Notes: generated by a model not told the origin, from the sequence alone. Positions 8,064 to 16,175 are shown, counted from the first letter of the stretch. The stretch is 38,342 nucleotides of DNA from an uncultured Loktanella sp. (GCA_913061335.1 CAJXTP010000002.1:1-38342); one strand, 5' to 3'. Translations and numbers: made by a program.

Positions 8064-8686
8064 TCATCTCGCCGGGGCGCAATTATATCTTTGTGCATAT
8101 CCCCAAAACCGGGGGCACCGCGCTGGCGACAGCACTCGAGCAGCGGGCCATGCGCGATGACATTTTAATCGGCGACACACCCAAGGCGAAACGACGCAAA
8201 GCCCGCCTGAAATCGCTCACCGCCAAGGGGCGTGTTTGGAAACACAGCACGCTGTCGGACATGGAAGGTGCGGTTGATCCGACGGGCATGTTCATCTTCA
8301 CATTGGTGCGCAATCCGTGGGACCGGATGGTTAGCTATTACACATGGCTAAAGGCGCAGTCGTTTGCGCATCCGGCTGTTAAATTGGCGCAATCAACGGG
8401 TTTCAGCACGTTCCTAAATGCGGACCAAACCCGCGCAAGCGTGCTGAAAAATCCCTATGCGTCCTACGTGAACGACACAGCTTTATTCTTTCGTATCGAA
8501 CACTTAGCGGACGATCTGCAACCGCTTTGGAAACACTTAGGTTTTGAGCTAACTATTGAACACATCAATCAATCCACCCGCCCGCGTGATTGGCGGCCAT
8601 TCTACAATGACGCGGACGCATCGCTGATAAAGTCGCTCTGTGCAGATGACATAACACGGTCAAATTACACATTTGACCCCGCATAA
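8060..8686 (+). CDS. Sulfotransferase family 2-like protein
   Basis: 208 residues. The N-terminus has the PAPS 5'-phosphosulfate loop FVHIPKTGGTAL (residues 11-22, K16) and the 3'-phosphate-binding motif LVRNPWDRMVSYY (about 82-94, R84). Together these are the signature of the sulfotransferase-2 family, which sulfates carbohydrates or lipids. No signal peptide or membrane helix is seen, so it is probably cytosolic. It is translationally coupled to the upstream permease, suggesting a shared role (perhaps a sulfated exported metabolite), but that is inference. It is followed by a terminator shared with the convergent fadJ-type gene. Confidence 0.8.
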   Translation: MIISPGRNYIFVHIPKTGGTALATALEQRAMRDDILIGDTPKAKRRKARLKSLTAKGRVWKHSTLSDMEGAVDPTGMFIFTLVRNPWDRMVSYYTWLKAQSFAHPAVKLAQSTGFSTFLNADQTRASVLKNPYASYVNDTALFFRIEHLADDLQPLWKHLGFELTIEHINQSTRPRDWRPFYNDADASLIKSLCADDITRSNYTFDPA

Positions 8687-8688
8687 AA

Positions 8689-8720
8689 AAAGGGCGCAGA
8701 CCTCGCAGTCCACGCCCTTT
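8689..8720. terminator. Bidirectional terminator
   Basis: Stem AAAGGGCG (8689-8696) with CGCCCTTT (8713-8720), extended inside by GAC (8699-8701) with GTC (8708-8710) beyond a small internal loop, preceded by an A run and followed by a T-rich stretch. It lies between the stop codons of two convergent genes. Confidence 0.85.
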
Positions 8721-8738
8721 CCTGTCATCTAATTTCGC

Positions 8739-10937
8739 TTACGCAGCTTTGACACTCTTATCAAAACGGCCATAAAACGACTGACCCTTATCAGCCATTT
8801 CGCGCAGTAACGCGGGCGTGGCAAAGCGGGCACCAAATTGTTCAGTCAACTCATCACACCGCTCGGCGGCATAAGGCGTGCCGATGATATCCAACCAGCT
8901 AAACGGGCCACCAGACCACGGCGCAAAGCCCCAGCCAAGGATCGCGCCAACGTCGCCTTCGCGGATGTCTTCCAGCACGTTTTCTTCCAACGCGCGGACG
9001 GCTTCCAACACTTGCGCAAACAACAAACGGTGCTGCACTTCGATCAGATCGGGCTGTTCGGCAGCGACCGGATATTTGGCCGCAAGACCTTCCCAAAGAC
9101 CCTGACGCTTGCCCTTTTCATCGTAAGCATAAAAGCCCGATTTGGACTTACGACCAAGGCGGCCATCGTCAAACATCCAGAACAAAACCTCGTCAACTTC
9201 GCCGTCAGGGTACGTATCGCCCATTGCGAGCCTCGTCGCTTTGGCAATCTTGACGCCCAGATCAACGGATGTTTCATCCACCAACTGCAACGGTCCCAGC
9301 GGCATACCGACCAGCTTGGCAGCGTTCTCGATCAGGGCAGGCGCGACGCCTTCGCGGACCATACGAATACCTTCGTTGATGTACGGAATGATGCAGCGGT
9401 TCGCGTAAAAGAACCGCTCGTCATTCACAACAATTGGCGTTTTGCGGATCTGGCGGACAAAATCAAGCGCCTTGGCCACCGCCACATCGCCAGTTTGCTT
9501 ACCCTTAATGATCTCGACCAACGCCATTTTGTCGACAGGGCTAAAGAAATGGATACCAATAAAGGTCTCAGCATCCGCCGCAGCCTTAGCCAATTCAGTG
9601 ATCGGCAAGGTCGACGTATTGGTCGCAAATACGCAATCAGGGCCAGTCACAGCCTGAACGTTTTTGGTGACCTCGGCCTTAACAGCCACGTCCTCAAATA
9701 CCGCCTCAACCACCAAATCACAGCCCTTAAGGGCGGCGTAATCGGTCGTCGCAGTGATCAGACCAAGCACCGCGTCCTTCTTTTCAAGGGTCGCCTTTTT
9801 GCGCGAAATTCCCTTGTCCATATAGGTCGCGGTGTAATCCTTGCCGCGATCAGCCGCGTCTTGTTTGGCGTCAATCAGCACAACTTTGATACCCGCAAGC
9901 GCAGACACAAGCGCAATGCCTGCGCCCATCATGCCCGCACCGATAATGCCGACTTGGGTCACCTTTTGGTCAGCCACGTCAGGACGGTTGGCACCTTTTT
10001 CAAGCGCCTCTTTGTTGATGAACAAAGACCGGATCATCGCGGATGACGACGGGTTCAGCAGGACTTGGGTGAAATACCGCGCCTCGATTTTCAACGCGGT
10101 ATCAAACGGCACCAGCGCACCTTCGTACACGGCGGACAGCAGCGCCTTGGCGGCAGGATATGCGCCTTGGGTCTTGCCGTTCACCATCGCAGAGGCACCA
10201 ACATACGTCATGAAACCAGCCGGATGGTACGGCGCACCGCCGGGCATTTTATAGCCCTTTTCATCCCAAGGCTTGACGATCTTAGGTTCGGACAAAACCC
10301 ATGCCTTAGCGGCAGACAGCAATTCATCAGCCGGAACAACCTCGTCGATAACGCCAGCGCGCAACGCGGCCTGTGGGCTGTTCATCTTGCCTTCTAGTAA
10401 TAACGGAGACGCAGCCATCGCGCCCATTTTGCGGACCAAACGGGTTGTGCCGCCAGCACCGGGAAAGATACCGACCATGATTTCGGGCAGGCCGATTTTG
10501 GCCTTTGGATTGTCGGCTGCAAAAATGCGGTGACAGGACAGCGGAAGCTCAAGGCCAATGCCAAGCGCCGTGCCAGGCAGCGCGGCTGCAATCGGTTTGC
10601 CACCCTTGTTGGTCTTTGGGTCCATGCCTGCACGCTCGATCTTGCGCAACATCGTATGGCCAGCCATCGTGAAATCAAACAGGGCTTGGGCAGGGTCGTC
10701 ACCCGCCTCATCGCGGATCGACGCCAGCACATTTAGGTCCATGCCACCGGCAAAACTGCCAGCCTTGCCAGACGTGATAATCACGCCTTTGACGGCATCG
10801 TCGGCCAGTGCGTCGTCGATCAGCGCGTTCAAAACCTGCATGCTGTCGCGGCTCATCACGTTCATGGATTTGCCGATCGTGTCCCACACAATCGTGGCCA
10901 CGCCGTCGGCATCGGTTTTCATAATAAAGTCAGTCAT
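8739..10937 (-). CDS. FadJ/FadB-type multifunctional beta-oxidation protein
   Basis: 732 residues combining enoyl-CoA hydratase and 3-hydroxyacyl-CoA dehydrogenase, the second and third steps of fatty-acid beta-oxidation. The N-terminal crotonase domain (about 1-200) has the oxyanion segment GSFAGGMDLNV and both catalytic glutamates, E130 in GIGLELPLSCHR and E152 in GLPEIMVGIFPGAGG. The NAD-binding domain begins at about 325 with GIIGAGMMGAG. The HCDH motif GIHFFSPVDKMALVEI and two C-terminal helical domains follow (FFYANRCIIPYINEG; GWGFAPWSGGPFSWLD). The start is preceded by AGGAGC. It is the last gene of a three-gene unit with thiolase and GST (12-bp gaps). fadB or fadJ would both be defensible names. 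Confidence 0.93.
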   Translation of the reverse strand: MTDFIMKTDADGVATIVWDTIGKSMNVMSRDSMQVLNALIDDALADDAVKGVIITSGKAGSFAGGMDLNVLASIRDEAGDDPAQALFDFTMAGHTMLRKIERAGMDPKTNKGGKPIAAALPGTALGIGLELPLSCHRIFAADNPKAKIGLPEIMVGIFPGAGGTTRLVRKMGAMAASPLLLEGKMNSPQAALRAGVIDEVVPADELLSAAKAWVLSEPKIVKPWDEKGYKMPGGAPYHPAGFMTYVGASAMVNGKTQGAYPAAKALLSAVYEGALVPFDTALKIEARYFTQVLLNPSSSAMIRSLFINKEALEKGANRPDVADQKVTQVGIIGAGMMGAGIALVSALAGIKVVLIDAKQDAADRGKDYTATYMDKGISRKKATLEKKDAVLGLITATTDYAALKGCDLVVEAVFEDVAVKAEVTKNVQAVTGPDCVFATNTSTLPITELAKAAADAETFIGIHFFSPVDKMALVEIIKGKQTGDVAVAKALDFVRQIRKTPIVVNDERFFYANRCIIPYINEGIRMVREGVAPALIENAAKLVGMPLGPLQLVDETSVDLGVKIAKATRLAMGDTYPDGEVDEVLFWMFDDGRLGRKSKSGFYAYDEKGKRQGLWEGLAAKYPVAAEQPDLIEVQHRLLFAQVLEAVRALEENVLEDIREGDVGAILGWGFAPWSGGPFSWLDIIGTPYAAERCDELTEQFGARFATPALLREMADKGQSFYGRFDKSVKAA

Positions 10938-10949
10938 GTCAGATGCTCC

Positions 10950-12161
10950 TTACACGCGTTCAATGATTGTGGCGGCACCCATGCCGGATGCGATGCAAAG
11001 CGTGGCAAGACCAGTTGATTTGCCTGTACGCTCCAGTTCATCCAGCAACGTGCCAATGATGATCGCACCTGTGGCACCCAACGGATGACCCATCGCAATC
11101 GACCCGCCGTTGACGTTGACGCGGCTATGATCGACATTAAATCGCTGCATGAACCGCAGAACCACGGACGCAAACGCCTCGTTGACTTCAAACAGATCAA
11201 TGTCGCTGATCGACATGCCGCTATCGGCCAAAATCTTTTCGGTAACAGGCACAGGGCCGGTCAACATGATGGTTGGATCAGTGCCGATCTTGGCTGTGGC
11301 ACGGATAACAGCGCGCGGTTTCAAACCCATCGCATCGCCCCATTCCTTGGACCCAACCAGAATACCAGCGGCACCATCAACGATACCAGACGAGTTGCCC
11401 GCATGGTGGATGTGGTTGATCTTTTCCAGATGCGGGTACTTCATCAGCGCGACTTTATCAAAGCCGGGCATATGCTCGCCCATCATCTGAAACGCAGGGT
11501 TCAACGACCCCAGCGCTTGCATATCGGTTCCGGGGCGCATGTATTCGTCGTGGCCCAAAATGGGCAGGCCGTTCATATCTGTGACAGGAACGATGGACCG
11601 AGAAAACCGGTTGTCAGCCCAAGCGGCGGCAGCACGGTTCTGGCTTTCAACAGCCAGCTGATCGGCGTCGTCACGGCTAAACCCATATTCAGTCGCGATA
11701 ATATCGGCTGAAATACCCTGTGGGACGAAATAAGTATCCATCGCAATAGACGGATCAACGGCAATCGCAGCACCGTCGGAGCCCATTGCAACACGGCCCA
11801 TCATCTCAACGCCGCCTGCGATATATGCACCGCCAGCGCCGCCTTTGATCTGGTTGGCAGCCAAGTTAACAGCTTCCATGCCAGACGCGCAAAAGCGGTT
11901 GATCGACAGGCCAGGGATCGATTGATCAAGCTCGGACGCCAACACAGCAGTACGGGCCAAACAGCCACCCTGTTCACCAACTTGGGTGACATTGCCCCAG
12001 ATCACATCCTCGACCGCATGGCCTTGCAGGTCATTGCGATCCTTGAGGGCGTTCATGATGCCAGCGGATAAGCGGGCAGATGTCACCTCGTGCAAGCTGC
12101 CGTCTTTGCGGCCTTTGCCACGCGGGGTACGCACGGCGTCATAGATATAAGCTTCGGTCAT
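10950..12161 (-). CDS. Acetyl-CoA C-acyltransferase (thiolase)
   Basis: 403 residues, thiolase superfamily. The nucleophilic cysteine is C91 in INRFCASGMEAVNLAA. H359 lies in GGSIAMGHPLGATGA and the second acid/base cysteine C389 in LCIASGMGAA, where CxGGG is more usual. With the neighbouring FadJ-type protein it would complete beta-oxidation by releasing acetyl-CoA from 3-ketoacyl-CoA. It lies between GST and the FadJ gene with 12-bp gaps on both sides, so all three are probably one transcript. A biosynthetic acetoacetyl-CoA thiolase is possible on sequence, but the context argues for the degradative form. Confidence 0.92.
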   Translation of the reverse strand: MTEAYIYDAVRTPRGKGRKDGSLHEVTSARLSAGIMNALKDRNDLQGHAVEDVIWGNVTQVGEQGGCLARTAVLASELDQSIPGLSINRFCASGMEAVNLAANQIKGGAGGAYIAGGVEMMGRVAMGSDGAAIAVDPSIAMDTYFVPQGISADIIATEYGFSRDDADQLAVESQNRAAAAWADNRFSRSIVPVTDMNGLPILGHDEYMRPGTDMQALGSLNPAFQMMGEHMPGFDKVALMKYPHLEKINHIHHAGNSSGIVDGAAGILVGSKEWGDAMGLKPRAVIRATAKIGTDPTIMLTGPVPVTEKILADSGMSISDIDLFEVNEAFASVVLRFMQRFNVDHSRVNVNGGSIAMGHPLGATGAIIIGTLLDELERTGKSTGLATLCIASGMGAATIIERV

Positions 12162-12173
12162 AGGGGGTCTCCT

Positions 12174-12809
12174 TTAGGCGCGGTCAGCAGGCGAGCCGGG
12201 CATCAAATCATAAGGGTGTTTCCAACCGGGCGTGGCGGCAATCGCGTCGAGCCAGCGGTTGATATGAGGGTAATCAGCGCGGTCAAACGTGAACGGCTCT
12301 GGGTAAAACAAGTATCCGGCGCAGGCGATATCAGCGATGGTCATGGCCTCCGCGGCCAACCAGTCGCGATCAGATAGATGGGCTTCCATGACCTTCAACG
12401 CAGCGGCAAGGCGCATCGACATAAACCCGATGACATCGGCGTTACGTTTTGCTTCGGGCAGAAAATTCATCTGAAACCGCAACATGCCTGCAATGCCGCT
12501 CACTTTGTGGTTATCGAAGAACATCCAGCGCAAAACCTCACGACGTTCAGCAGCGGACTTGCCACCCAGCTTGCCAGATTTGGAGCTAACATAATCCTGA
12601 ATGACGGCCGATTGGGTCAGCACCATGTCGCCGTCTTCAAGAACAGGGACTTCACCCATGACGTTCAATTCGCGGAATTCGTCGGAACGGGTGGCGCCGT
12701 TGAAGAAATCAACGAACACAGGCTCCCAAGACTGGTCGGCCAGCGTAAGCGTCAATGCGGCCTTATAGGCGTTCCCGCTTTCGCCAAAGCAATGCAACTT
12801 CATGGTCAT
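12174..12809 (-). CDS. Glutathione S-transferase family protein
   Basis: About 211 residues with a thioredoxin-like N-terminal domain (MKLHCFGESGNAYKAALTLTL... GEVPVLEDGDMVLTQSAVIQDYV; the EVPVL cis-Pro and the QSA glutathione-binding signature are visible) and an all-helical C-terminal domain (LSDRDWLAAEAMTIADIACAGYLF). Three in-frame ATGs cluster at the start. I choose 12809 because GGGAGG ends nine bases before it; the first ATG (12818) abuts that site directly. Its substrate is unknown. It is first in a GST-thiolase-FadJ operon, a layout suggesting removal of a reactive intermediate of acyl degradation, which is inference. Confidence 0.85.
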   Translation of the reverse strand: MTMKLHCFGESGNAYKAALTLTLADQSWEPVFVDFFNGATRSDEFRELNVMGEVPVLEDGDMVLTQSAVIQDYVSSKSGKLGGKSAAERREVLRWMFFDNHKVSGIAGMLRFQMNFLPEAKRNADVIGFMSMRLAAALKVMEAHLSDRDWLAAEAMTIADIACAGYLFYPEPFTFDRADYPHINRWLDAIAATPGWKHPYDLMPGSPADRA

Positions 12810-12930
12810 GTCGGACATCCTCCCAGATGGTGCGCCACGTTGTGGGCGCTGTATTTTGAGTATTTAGAACAAAGCGAGATAAAGGTGCCCGCTATTAACT
12901 CTTACTTAAGCACGATGTCGAAAACTTACA

Positions 12931-13045
12931 GGGCGGTACAGGCTGGAGAGCCGATGGCCGTAAAAAGCGAGGCACCGGCGCTCGGTTGCTGCGCCCCTTC
13001 AATGCGGGGAACTCTCTGAGTGTCGGCCCTTTCCCCTCGCTTTTT
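12931..13045. ncRNA. Structured intergenic element, possible RNA or leader
   Basis: An 11-bp perfect inverted repeat (AAAAAGCGAGG at 12962-12972 and its complement at 13035-13045) encloses 62 bases holding a GGCGC/GCGCC hairpin (12977-12981 with 12991-12995) and a CCCC/GGGG pairing (about 12994-13009). Upstream, GGAGAG (12945-12950) can pair with CTCTC (13012-13016). T runs end the outer stem on both strands. It sits between two minus-strand genes, about 150 bases before the GST operon. It could be a terminator with internal structure, a 5' leader or a small RNA. No known riboswitch consensus fitted by eye. Confidence 0.4.
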
Positions 13046-13062
13046 CGCAAATACTCACCTTT

Positions 13063-13275
13063 TCAACGCTTGCGGTCCTCTAGCTCGTTTTGAAACATCT
13101 TCAAACGCTGGCCAAACGTGTCCTCATTGATCACCGAATTGAAATTCTCGAACAAAAACGACAGCGCCTCGCCCTCTTCCAACTGACTATCTTTGGCAAA
13201 CCGTTTGAGCCTGCGATATCCGTCCTCTGTCATGGCAACAGGAAAACGGCGGGTTAATCGCAGACGCTTAGGCAT
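13063..13275 (-). CDS. Small conserved protein of unknown function
   Basis: 70 residues, very basic at the N-terminus (MPKRLRLTRRFPVAMTEDGY) and rich in charged residues, with a helix-rich C-terminal half (FLFENFNSVINEDTFGQRLKMFQNELEDRK). The opening resembles ribbon-helix-helix DNA-binding proteins (a short basic strand, then helices), but I cannot confirm that. Start at 13275 has AAAGGA ten bases upstream. It lies between the acyl-CoA dehydrogenase and the GST operon on the same strand and could be co-transcribed with the dehydrogenase (48-bp gap). Confidence 0.65.
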   Translation of the reverse strand: MPKRLRLTRRFPVAMTEDGYRRLKRFAKDSQLEEGEALSFLFENFNSVINEDTFGQRLKMFQNELEDRKR

Positions 13276-13323
13276 ATCGGACAGTCCTTTATTTCGTAGG
13301 ATGGGTTTTAACCCATCATGTCT

Positions 13324-15102
13324 TTAAAACTGCGAAGCCTCCAGCGCCATCACGGTATCGGCGCCAGTGTTGATACGGGCCAAATGCATCGCCGTGGCGG
13401 GCAATTGACGGGCCATGTAGTAGCGACCAGTCGCAATCTTGGTCTCGTAGAAATCCTTGTCAGACGCGCCAGCCTCAAGCGCATCCATCGCGGCTTTGCC
13501 CATGCGCGCCCACATCAGACCAAGGCAAACGTGACCCATCATGTGCATGAAATCATATGATCCAGCCAACGCATGGTTCGGGTTTTTCACGCCGTTTTGC
13601 ATGAAATACATACCTGCGGCCTGCATATCCTTTGATGCGGCTTTTAACGGATCAAGGAAGTCAGCTTTCAGCGCCGCGTTGCCTTCGTTGTCTTTGATGA
13701 ACGTCTTGACCATTTCGAAAAACGCCATGACGTGCTTGCCGCCGTCTTGGGCCAGCTTGCGACCAACAAGGTCCAAGGCCTGAACGCCATTGGCACCTTC
13801 ATAGATCATCGCAATACGGGCATCGCGGGCGAATTGGGACATGCCCGATTCCTCGATATAGCCGTGACCGCCGTAAACTTGCTGGGCTGCGGTGGCGTAT
13901 TCAAAACCTTTGTCGGTCAAGAACCCTTTCATCACAGGGGTGAGCAAGGTAATCAGACCATCGGCGTCGGCATCATCGTTCTTATGCGCACGGTCGATCA
14001 GATAGGTGCCCCAAAGTATCAGCGCACGCGCACCTTCCACAAATGATTTCTGATCCATCAAATTGCGGCGAATATCTGGATGCACGATCAGCGGATCAGC
14101 GGGACCATCTGGGTTTTCAACACCCGTAACAGCGCGGCCCTGCAGGCGATCATTCGCATAGACGACAGCATTCTGATACGCGACCTCGGCTTGGGCGTAT
14201 CCTTGCAGGCCCACACCCAAACGGGCTTCGTTCATCATCACGAACATCGCGCGCATGCCTTTGTGCATTTCGCCGATCATATAGCCTTCGGCGTCGTCAT
14301 AATTCATGACGCAAGTCGAATTCCCATGAATACCCATCTTCGCTTCGATCTTGCCGACGGACACGCCGTTGCGATCACCAAGCGATCCATCGTCGTTCAC
14401 GATAATCTTAGGGACGATGAACAAGGACACGCCTTTGATGCCATCAGGACCGCCGGGAATGCGGGCCAACACAAGGTGGATGATGTTGTCAGCCATATCG
14501 TGGTCACCCGCCGAGATGAAGATCTTCTGGCCAGTGATCTTATAAGACCCGTCGTCTTGTGGCACCGCCTTGGTGCGCATCAAACCCAGATCGGTGCCGC
14601 AATGCGGCTCAGTCAGGTTCATCGTGCCGGTCCATTCGCATGTGACCATTTTGGGCAGGAACTTTTGCTTCTGCGCGTCCGACCCATGCACATGGATCGC
14701 GGAATAGGCACCGTGGGTCAGGCCCTGATACATCTGGAACGCCATATTGGCGGATACCATCAATTCTTGGGCGGCGGTGTGCATCACATACGGCAGGCCT
14801 TGGCCACCATATTCAGGGTCACAATCCATCGCGGTCCAGCCGCCGTCTTTCATGACCTTAAGCGCATCTTTGAAACCTGTTGGCGTGCGCACGACACCGT
14901 CTTCCAACACACAGCCTTCGACATCACCGACCATATTTAGCGGGGCCAACACCTCTGATGCGACCCTGCCGGCCTCTTCGATCACAGCGCCAGTGAACTC
15001 AGGGTCGAGGTCCTCAAACCCTGGAATGTCTTGCTCTGATACCTTCAGCAGGTCGTGCAGAACAAATTGCAAGTCTTTGACGGGGGCGTTGTAGATCGGC
15101 AT
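13324..15102 (-). CDS. Acyl-CoA dehydrogenase, long DmdC/FadE-like type
   Basis: 592 residues, the long form with N-terminal, middle, C-terminal and extra C-terminal (AcylCoA_dehyd_C-like) domains. The start MPIYNAPVKDLQFVLHDLL at 15102 is the conserved beginning of this subfamily; an in-frame upstream ATG at 15183 lies inside the MerR gene and is rejected. FAD-binding segments are TGTMNLTEPHCGTDLG and KITGQKIFISAGDHD. The catalytic Glu is E435 in MIYEGANGVQALDLVGRKL. It oxidises acyl-CoA to enoyl-CoA. Roseobacter DmdC (methylmercaptopropionyl-CoA dehydrogenase of DMSP demethylation) has this architecture, and as I recall its catalytic base is also at 435, but ordinary fatty acyl-CoA paralogues share it. 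It follows a MerR-family regulator by 34 bp. Confidence 0.9.
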   Translation of the reverse strand: MPIYNAPVKDLQFVLHDLLKVSEQDIPGFEDLDPEFTGAVIEEAGRVASEVLAPLNMVGDVEGCVLEDGVVRTPTGFKDALKVMKDGGWTAMDCDPEYGGQGLPYVMHTAAQELMVSANMAFQMYQGLTHGAYSAIHVHGSDAQKQKFLPKMVTCEWTGTMNLTEPHCGTDLGLMRTKAVPQDDGSYKITGQKIFISAGDHDMADNIIHLVLARIPGGPDGIKGVSLFIVPKIIVNDDGSLGDRNGVSVGKIEAKMGIHGNSTCVMNYDDAEGYMIGEMHKGMRAMFVMMNEARLGVGLQGYAQAEVAYQNAVVYANDRLQGRAVTGVENPDGPADPLIVHPDIRRNLMDQKSFVEGARALILWGTYLIDRAHKNDDADADGLITLLTPVMKGFLTDKGFEYATAAQQVYGGHGYIEESGMSQFARDARIAMIYEGANGVQALDLVGRKLAQDGGKHVMAFFEMVKTFIKDNEGNAALKADFLDPLKAASKDMQAAGMYFMQNGVKNPNHALAGSYDFMHMMGHVCLGLMWARMGKAAMDALEAGASDKDFYETKIATGRYYMARQLPATAMHLARINTGADTVMALEASQF

Positions 15103-15136
15103 GTCAGATGTCTCTCTGTCTAGGGTGGGGGGGCGG

Positions 15137-15535
15137 TTAGGCCGCCGATTGGTCCTTTGAGATGGCGGCCAGCTTTTTGGCACCCCATTTCATTTGTGTC
15201 TTCAGCTCTCCGATAGCCTCGTCCAACTCAGCCTTTTGGGCTTGCATGGCGGCCAAGTGGTGTTCGGCGAATTCGTAGGTTTTAGACAGTTGTGTCTCTT
15301 GGCTGTCGTTCATGTGATACAAATCCAAAAGCTGGCGGATTTCTTCAAGGCTAAAGCCAAAGCGCTTGCCGCGCAGGATCAGCTTTAGGCGGGCGCGGTC
15401 GCGCTTGGTGAACAAACGGCGTTGGCCGTCGCGTACAGGGAACAGCAGTTCCTTGCTCTCGTAAAATCGCAATGTGCGCGGCGTCACATCAAATGTGAGG
15501 CACATATCGCGGATGCTCATTGTTTCAGTTGTCAT
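15137..15535 (-). CDS. MerR-family transcriptional regulator
   Basis: About 132 residues. The winged-helix DNA-binding domain is at the N-terminus (MSIRDMCLTFDVTPRTLRFYESKELLFPVRDG, then RLFTKRDRARLKLILRGKRFGFSLEEIRQLLDLY), followed by a coiled-coil dimerisation helix (ETQLSKTYEFAEHHLAAMQAQKAELDEAIGELK). There is no cysteine-rich metal site, which fits the metabolite-sensing group including LiuR-type regulators of acyl-CoA degradation. I choose ATG 15535 by alignment with the neighbouring paralogue; upstream ATGs at 15586 and 15553 remain possible. The gene precedes the acyl-CoA dehydrogenase in the same operon and has a palindromic candidate operator upstream, so autoregulation and control of the dehydrogenase are likely. 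Confidence 0.88.
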   Translation of the reverse strand: MTTETMSIRDMCLTFDVTPRTLRFYESKELLFPVRDGQRRLFTKRDRARLKLILRGKRFGFSLEEIRQLLDLYHMNDSQETQLSKTYEFAEHHLAAMQAQKAELDEAIGELKTQMKWGAKKLAAISKDQSAA

Positions 15536-15606
15536 GGTCACGGTCCCATTCATGCGTGGCTTGATGCCTTGCATCTGCGAGTTCATGATTGAGCATACAA
15601 GATAAA

Positions 15607-15622
15607 TTGACGTTAACGTAAA
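15607..15622. promoter_or_regulatory. Candidate MerR/LiuR-type operator
   Basis: TTGACGTTAACGTAAA is a 16-bp palindrome with only one mismatched pair. It matches what I recall of the proteobacterial LiuR consensus (TTTACGTnnACGTAAA). It lies about 70 bases upstream of the MerR start used here. Read on the minus strand, TTTACG, a 19-bp spacer and TATGCT could form the promoter, the long spacing typical of MerR-activated promoters. Confidence 0.65.
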
Positions 15623-15752
15623 CGGAACGCTACGTCATTTCTGGCTTGACGAAAGGTCAGCAAAGATAACGCTAGGGAATGCGCAACTTATGCAAAACGA
15701 AAGATGATGATGAAATACAAGAGTTTTCCCTTAAAGTAAGGGATTCAGCCGA

Positions 15753-16118
15753 TCACCCGAGGGTTTTTGCCGTCATGTCGCGCAGCTTTTGCAACTCGTC
15801 CAATGTTTCCTGCAGCTGTTTTTGCTGCTCGATCAGTTCGACAATTTGACCATCTGCAAGCGCCACCCAGTGCTGCATTTGCGCAGTGGTGCCCTCGTTT
15901 TCGCGGATCATCAGCCATTGACGGATCTCTTCAAGCGAGAACCCAAATCGGCGGCCACGCAAGATCAACGTCATGCGCGCCACCTCGCGGGTGCCATAAA
16001 ATCGGGATCGGCCTTCTTTGTCAGGCGTCAGCAATTCGATATATTCATAGTACCGCAACGTCCGTGGGGTCACGTCAAAATTGGCGCACATGTCTTTGAA
16101 TGTTAGGCGTGTCGACAT
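15753..16118 (-). CDS. MerR-family transcriptional regulator, paralogue
   Basis: 121 residues. The N-terminal MerR domain (TFKDMCANFDVTPRTLRYYEYIELLTPDKEG, MTLILRGRRFGFSLEEIRQWLMI) is clearly paralogous to the protein at 15137-15535 (shared DMC..FDVTPRTLR.YE and LILRG.RFGFSLEEIRQ). It is followed by a coiled coil (QIVELIEQQKQLQETLDELQKL). Start at 16118 is set by GGAGG six bases before the ATG; an upstream ATG (16154) has none. No metal-binding Cys cluster is seen. The two regulators lie in tandem on the minus strand with the palindrome between them, so they may share or compete for operators. The target set is not known. Confidence 0.88.
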   Translation of the reverse strand: MSTRLTFKDMCANFDVTPRTLRYYEYIELLTPDKEGRSRFYGTREVARMTLILRGRRFGFSLEEIRQWLMIRENEGTTAQMQHWVALADGQIVELIEQQKQLQETLDELQKLRDMTAKTLG

Positions 16119-16175
16119 TGTGATCCTCCGTTGCACTAAGCCTAGCGGTTGCAAAGGCTCGGGGCAACAGACGGA

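Noticed and set aside
8838..10046. 402-codon open frame on the plus strand
   Set aside because: Antisense to the FadJ-type gene, whose domains and motifs are unambiguous; no ribosome site and a composition typical of a shadow frame.
12931..13045. Possible glycine, SAM or SAH riboswitch
   Set aside because: A few motif-like words are present (GAGAG, ACTCTC, GCGCAGCAACC on the reverse strand) but in the wrong order and spacing for any consensus I know; kept only as an unnamed structured element.
14080..14940. 286-codon open frame on the plus strand
   Set aside because: Antisense to the acyl-CoA dehydrogenase; no recognisable motif.
15103..15183. Longer N-terminus for the acyl-CoA dehydrogenase
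   Set aside because: The extra 27 residues (Pro/Arg-rich) overlap the MerR coding end and lie before the conserved MPIYNAPVKD start.
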